Part shown: positions 59,854 to 64,000 of the stretch, in pieces
Numbering within the stretch: the first letter of the stretch is position 1
How the letters are laid out: every line of letters starts with the position of its first letter
Origin: Methylobacterium sp. FF17
GTDB lineage: Bacteria > Pseudomonadota > Alphaproteobacteria > Rhizobiales > Beijerinckiaceae
Reading direction: 5' to 3'
Length of the DNA: 64,000 bases
Assembly (NCBI RefSeq): GCF_025813715.1
Contig: NZ_CP107532.1
Span: 5,118,001 to 5,182,000, forward strand
Notes under the pieces: generated by a model
What the model saw: the letters and a program-made list of their open reading frames with translations, nothing else
The model's database searches: none
What the model was told of the DNA's origin: nothing
Made by a program: the position numbers and the translations under genes

Positions 59854-59882
59854 AGCCCCGCTGCCTGCGGGGCCGCGGGGCT
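59854..59882 (-). terminator. Hairpin after the DUF1013 regulator
   Basis: AGCCCCGC and GCGGGGCT form an eight-pair stem with a 13-base loop followed on the minus strand by TTT. It lies 31 bases after the regulator stop. Confidence 0.6.
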
Positions 59883-59912
59883 CGATGGCGAGGTCGTCCG
59901 TGCCGAGGACCG

Positions 59913-60623
59913 TCAGTCCTCGTCGTGGTCCTTGGTGCTGCGCATGCCCTTGAGCTTGGCGAACACCGAATCGGCGTTGAGCCGCTCGTCGCGGGCGCTG
60001 CGGTGGTGCTCGTCGGCCTCCGTGTAGTCCGTGGCCGTCGAGACCTCGGTGGGCAGGAGCGTCGCGCCGCCATCCACCGGCATGTTGGCCGGGCGGTCCT
60101 TGGCCGAGCGCTGGACCTCGAAGTCGAGGTCGATCTGCGTGCACAGGCCGAGCGTCACCGGATCCATCGGCTGGAGCGAGCCCGAGTTCCAGTGGGTGCG
60201 CTCGCGGATCTGCTGGATCGTCGACTTGGTGGTGCCGACCAGCCGGATGATCTGCGCGTCCTTCAGCTCGGGATGGTTGCGCAGCAGCCAGAGAATGGCG
60301 TTCGGTCGGTCCTGGCGGCGCGAGAGGGGGGTGTAGCGCGGACCCTTGGTGGTGCGCTTGACCTCGGGCAGCTTCACCTTGGAAACCGCGACCTTGAGCT
60401 TGTAGGCCGGGCTCTTCTGCGCCTTCTCGATCTCGTCACGGGTGAGCTGGCCCGTGGTGATCGGGTCGAGCCCCTTGATACCGGCGGCGACCTCGCCGTC
60501 GGCGATGCCCTTCACTTCGAGGGGGTGCAGCTTGCAGAAATCGGCGATCTGCTCGAAGGCCAGCGAGGTGTTCTCCACCAGCCACACGGCGGTGGCTTTC
60601 GGCATCAGCGGGCCTTGCGACAT
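59913..60623 (-). CDS. DUF1013 (TrcR-type) cell-cycle regulator
   Basis: 236 residues from ATG 60623. The start MPKATAVWLVENTSLAFEQI followed by ADFCKLHPLEVKGIADGEVA is the DUF1013 hallmark; a predicted helix-turn-helix lies at VGTTKSTIQQIRERTHWN. DUF1013 proteins are nearly universal in alphaproteobacteria, and TrcR members were linked to cell-cycle transcription, so a role in the same process is likely. The tail is polar. It precedes prs on the other side with a 215-base gap. Symbol not assigned because the link is by family only. Confidence 0.9.
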   Translation of the reverse strand: MSQGPLMPKATAVWLVENTSLAFEQIADFCKLHPLEVKGIADGEVAAGIKGLDPITTGQLTRDEIEKAQKSPAYKLKVAVSKVKLPEVKRTTKGPRYTPLSRRQDRPNAILWLLRNHPELKDAQIIRLVGTTKSTIQQIRERTHWNSGSLQPMDPVTLGLCTQIDLDFEVQRSAKDRPANMPVDGGATLLPTEVSTATDYTEADEHHRSARDERLNADSVFAKLKGMRSTKDHDED

Positions 60624-60838
60624 CGGGTAACTCCAACAGGTACGTGCGGGACGGGTCCGGGGCGCCGCCGACAGGGCGTCGCTCGCTCCGGCCTGAAGAG
60701 GGGCCGGCAGCATCCCGTCTCAACGCTGCAATAGGGAAGCGCCGTCTATACAGGTTCCGATGGGGTCTGCGCAATTGCGATCCGCCCGCGTCGGCGCGGG
60801 ATCGCGTCGCCGGCCCGGGAGAGACCCCGGGCCGCGCC

Positions 60839-61783
60839 TCAGGCGAAGAGGCTGGAGACGCTCGATTCCGTCGCGGTCCGGCCAATCGCCTCGCCGAGCA
60901 GCGGCGCGATGGTGGCGACCCGGATGTTGCGGGCGAGCTTGACGGCCTGGGTCGGCTGGATGGAATCGGTGATGACCAGTTCCTTCATCCGGGAGGCGGC
61001 GATGCGCGAGACCGCCCCGCCGGAGAGCACCCCGTGCGTGATGTAGGCCGAGACGTCCTTGGCGCCGGCGTTGAGCAGGGCTTCGGCCGCGTTCACCAGG
61101 GTGCCGCCGGAATCCACGATGTCGTCGACGAGGATGCAGGAGCGGCCCTCGACTTCGCCGATGATGTTCATCACCTCCGACTCGCCGGGGCGCTCGCGGC
61201 GCTTGTCCACGATGGCGAGCGTGGCGTCGATGCGCTTGGCGATGGCGCGGGCGCGCACCACGCCGCCGACGTCCGGGGAGACCACCATCCAGTCCTTGGG
61301 GTCGAGCCGTTCCTTGATGTCGCGCACCATCACGGGGGCGGCGAAGAGGTTGTCGGTCGGGATGTCGAAGAAGCCCTGGATCTGCCCGGCATGCAGGTCG
61401 AGGGTCATGACGCGGTCGGCGCCCGCCTCGGTGATGAGGTTGGCCACCAGCTTGGCCGAGATCGGCGTGCGGCCGGAAGTGCGCCGGTCCTGGCGAGCAT
61501 AGCCGAAATACGGGATCACGGCGGTGATGCGCCGCGCCGAGGAGCGCCGCGCCGCGTCGATCATGATGAGCAGTTCCATCAGGTGATCGTTGGCCGGGAA
61601 GGAGGTCGACTGGACGATGAAGACGTCCTCGCCGCGCACGTTCTCCTGCAACTCGACGAAAATTTCCATGTCGGCGAAGCGCCGGACCATGCATTTGGCC
61701 AGCGGCAATTCGAGGTAGGCCGCGATGGCTTCGGCCAGGGGGCGGCTGGCGTTGCCGGCGATGATCTTGATCGAGGACTTCAT
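60839..61783 (-). CDS. prs: Ribose-phosphate pyrophosphokinase
   Basis: 314 residues. The enzyme makes PRPP from ribose 5-phosphate and ATP for nucleotide, histidine and tryptophan synthesis. Conserved parts are [20 protein letters not shown] (ATP region), [31 protein letters not shown] and the PRPP loop [20 protein letters not shown]. The length is that of class I enzymes. It is monocistronic or leads the DUF1013 gene; no attenuator is seen. Confidence 0.98.
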   Translation of the reverse strand: MKSSIKIIAGNASRPLAEAIAAYLELPLAKCMVRRFADMEIFVELQENVRGEDVFIVQSTSFPANDHLMELLIMIDAARRSSARRITAVIPYFGYARQDRRTSGRTPISAKLVANLITEAGADRVMTLDLHAGQIQGFFDIPTDNLFAAPVMVRDIKERLDPKDWMVVSPDVGGVVRARAIAKRIDATLAIVDKRRERPGESEVMNIIGEVEGRSCILVDDIVDSGGTLVNAAEALLNAGAKDVSAYITHGVLSGGAVSRIAASRMKELVITDSIQPTQAVKLARNIRVATIAPLLGEAIGRTATESSVSSLFA

Positions 61784-61918
61784 GCCGAGGTTTTCATCTC
61801 GCGATCCTTGAGGTCCGTCCCGTCAACGGTCAACAGGCCTGCCCGCTGCGGGGGTCCATTACAGCCGCGTGACGGTCCCCACAATGCCTTCACCTAAGTT
61901 ATAGTTATCCTGCACCGA

Positions 61919-62146
61919 TCAGGGCTCGAGCAGGCGGTGCAGATGCACGATGAAGTAGCGCGTCTGCGCGCTGTCGACCGTGGATTGTGCCTTGGACTTC
62001 CACGCCGTCTGCGCCGAGGCGTAGTCCGGGAAGATTCCGACGATGTCGAGACCCTTCACATCGCGAAAGTTCACGCCGTCGAGGCTCTCCAATTCGCCGC
62101 CGAAGACGAGGTGGAGCTTCTGGCCGCTGTCGATCGCCGTGGTCAT
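61919..62146 (-). CDS. DUF4170 small protein
   Basis: 75 residues from ATG 62146: KLHLVFGGELESLDGVNFRD then VKGLDIVGIFPDYASAQTAW and TRYFIVHLHRLLEP. These are DUF4170 features, a short alpha/beta protein found near prs/xseA in many Hyphomicrobiales. Function is unknown. The motif set is complete, so the gene looks intact. Confidence 0.92.
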   Translation of the reverse strand: MTTAIDSGQKLHLVFGGELESLDGVNFRDVKGLDIVGIFPDYASAQTAWKSKAQSTVDSAQTRYFIVHLHRLLEP

Positions 62147-62314
62147 GCCGCATCTTCTCCGCGTCGTCGCGGCCCTGGCCTCGCAAGGGGTGGGCCGTCT
62201 CCCCGGTGCGGTCGCAAACGGAGCCGGATTCGTCAACCCGGCCGGCGTGCCGGGAGACACCTGAGCAGAGCCTCACCCATGCATCGGACGCGGACGTGGC
62301 GCAGGCGCCACCGC

Positions 62315-64000
62315 TCACAGGTCGAACAGGGTCCCCTGGCGGGCCGCAGGCCCCGGAAGTGCGGCCTCCCCCGGCGCGGCGGGGGCGACGGCGGGCTTGC
62401 GCGTGGAAGCCTTCCGTTCGGGAGTCTTGCGTGAGGATTCCTGGCCAGAGGTTTCCTTACCGGGAGAACCTTTGCTCACGGAATCCTTGCGACCACCCGT
62501 CCGCCTGGGCGGCGCTGCGTCGCGGTTCGCGGCCGGAGGATCCGCCTCCGGACCGGGCGGGGCCGCGCCCTCCCCCATCCGCACCGCGACGGTGCCGTCG
62601 GCGAATTCGAGGGTCATGACGGGGCGGGCCTGGGCGGCGGCGCGGACCGGCGCCCCGTCGCCGTCGCGCACCAGGGCGTAGCCGCGCGCCAGCACGGCCC
62701 GGTAGCTCAGCGAACCGAGCAGGCCGGCGAGGCCGGCGAGGCGGTCGGCACGGCGCTCGGTGAGGCGCGCCCCGGCCTGGACGAGGCGGGCCTGGAGGGC
62801 GCCGAGACGGTCGGATCTGCGGGCCTGCTCGGTGCGGGCGCGGACGAGGGTGGCATCCCGGGCGATGACGAGGCGGCGCCCGAGATAGGACAGCCCCTCC
62901 CCCTTCCGGGCCGTGTCGTGTCGCAGGGCCGCGCCGGACCGGTCGCCGATGCGCGCGAGGCGGCCGCGCGCCTGGGCGAGCGCCAGGGTCGGCGGGTGCC
63001 GGGCGAACCGCTCCACGAGGTGCGATACCCGCAGGCGGTGGACCCGGGCATTGCCCGCGAGCGCCGGGCCGAGCCGGGCCTCGGCGAGGTCCAGGCGCTG
63101 GCGCTTGGCCGCCAGGAAGGCGTCGGTGTCGGGCATGGCCCGCACCAGGGCACGCAGGTCGCTGCGCTCCCGGTCGAGGCGCCGGCCGATCGCCTCGCGC
63201 TGGCGGCGCGCGAGGTCCACCACCTCGGCGACGAGGTCGGCGCGGACCGGCACCGCCATCTCGGCGGCTCCGGTCGGCGTCGGGGCGCGGCGGTCGGAGA
63301 CGAAGTCGATCAGGGTGGTGTCGGTCTCGTGGCCCACTGCCGAGATCAGGGGAATCGCGGAGTCCGAGGCGGCGCGCACCACGCACTCCTCGTTGAAGGC
63401 CCAGAGGTCCTCGATCGAGCCGCCGCCGCGCGCCACGATGAGGACGTCCGGACGCGGGATCGGCCCGCCGGGCGCGAGCGCGTTGAAGCCCCGGATCGCG
63501 GCGGCGATCTCCTCGGCCGCGCCCTCCCCCTGCACCCGCACGGGCCAGACCAGGACGGGGCGGGGAAAGCGATCCTCCAGCCGGTGCAGGATGTCGCGGA
63601 TGACGGCTCCGGTGGGCGAGGTCACCACCCCGACCACGCGCGGGAGATAGGGGATCGCCCGCTTGCGCTCGGCCGCGAACAGGCCCTCGGCGGCGAGCAC
63701 GCGCTTGCGCTCCTCCAGGAGCGCCATCCAGGCGCCGATGCCGGCGGGCTCCAGGGTCTCGATGACGATCTGGTAGGAGGACTTGCCCGGAAAGGTCGTG
63801 ATCCGCCCCGTGGCGACGACCTCCAACCCCTCCTGCGGCCGCTGCCGGAGGCGGTTGAAGGTGCCCTTCCAGACCACCGCGTCGATGCGGGCGTTGCCGT
63901 CCTTCAGCGAGAAATAGGCGTGGCCCGAGCCATGCTGGCCCCGGAACCCCGAGATCTCCCCGCGCAGGCGGACATGCCCGAAGGCGTCCTCCAGGGTGCG
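62315..64000 (-). CDS. xseA: Exodeoxyribonuclease VII large subunit (5' end outside window)
   Basis: The 561 visible residues run to the normal end QGTLFDL. From the edge, [20 protein letters not shown] belongs to the OB-fold DNA-binding domain. The catalytic region has [40 protein letters not shown] and [21 protein letters not shown] long coiled coil follows. Residues beyond [10 protein letters not shown] form an unusually long Ser/Lys/Pro-rich linker of about 75 residues before the end. The enzyme with XseB degrades single-stranded DNA. About the first 20-40 residues are missing at the window edge. Confidence 0.96.
   Translation of the reverse strand, partial: RTLEDAFGHVRLRGEISGFRGQHGSGHAYFSLKDGNARIDAVVWKGTFNRLRQRPQEGLEVVATGRITTFPGKSSYQIVIETLEPAGIGAWMALLEERKRVLAAEGLFAAERKRAIPYLPRVVGVVTSPTGAVIRDILHRLEDRFPRPVLVWPVRVQGEGAAEEIAAAIRGFNALAPGGPIPRPDVLIVARGGGSIEDLWAFNEECVVRAASDSAIPLISAVGHETDTTLIDFVSDRRAPTPTGAAEMAVPVRADLVAEVVDLARRQREAIGRRLDRERSDLRALVRAMPDTDAFLAAKRQRLDLAEARLGPALAGNARVHRLRVSHLVERFARHPPTLALAQARGRLARIGDRSGAALRHDTARKGEGLSYLGRRLVIARDATLVRARTEQARRSDRLGALQARLVQAGARLTERRADRLAGLAGLLGSLSYRAVLARGYALVRDGDGAPVRAAAQARPVMTLEFADGTVAVRMGEGAAPPGPEADPPAANRDAAPPRRTGGRKDSVSKGSPGKETSGQESSRKTPERKASTRKPAVAPAAPGEAALPGPAARQGTLFDL

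Overview
The window is a high-GC alphaproteobacterial chromosome segment, most likely from Methylobacterium or Methylorubrum (Hyphomicrobiales). The housekeeping block on the right (trpF-trpB, lapA-ihfB-sppA-rpsA, then a DUF1013 regulator, prs, a DUF4170 protein and xseA) is a typical rhizobial-type set. The paralogous PAS regulators, CsbD-like proteins and LOV/HWE-type kinases also fit this group. The genus is inferred from gene content and not from any search.

Layout. 1-5.3 kb: the minus-strand potassium-uptake operon (a 27-aa membrane peptide, kdpF, kdpA, a small membrane ORF, kdpB, kdpC, start of kdpD). 5.4-12.4 kb: a run of small minus-strand envelope and stress proteins (CsbD-like helical proteins, a YidB/DUF937 protein, a coiled-coil membrane protein, tiny one-helix peptides), several behind EcfG-like promoter motifs. 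12.4-17.5 kb: a sensory and stress-regulation block with a PAS-LuxR regulator, a divergent EcfG-type sigma factor with a NepR-like N-terminal extension, a LOV histidine kinase broken by one extra T, its single-domain response regulator and a CBS protein. 18-25 kb: an SLC13-type transporter, a Crp/Fnr regulator and small membrane and exported proteins. 25.6-32.7 kb: a hybrid histidine kinase, a truncated PAS protein, and a KaiC-like ATPase overlapping a second hybrid kinase. 33.2-37.5 kb: a Fec-type iron-uptake unit (sigma factor, FecR-like anti-sigma, TonB-dependent transducer).

37.5-49.95 kb is a low-density accessory region ending at a tRNA-Met gene. It holds a complete IS630 element, a complete IS5 element with a TTA target duplication, an IS3-family remnant, and at least four gene remnants (YCII-type, PAS/DUF2382 chimera, DUF5681, and one with an in-frame amber codon). 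It also carries a second sigma factor, whose NepR-like N-terminal domain is much clearer than that of the first. 50-64 kb returns to dense minus-strand core genes, including a 1041-aa secreted alkaline phosphatase with RTX repeats and six C-terminal repeats; xseA runs off the end.

The most interesting theme is general stress response. Two separate EcfG-like sigma factors seem to carry an anti-sigma-like (NepR) segment in the same polypeptide. One of them sits beside a blue-light kinase/regulator pair and a cluster of putative stress proteins with EcfG-like promoters. The wiring is inferred; only the sequence features are seen.
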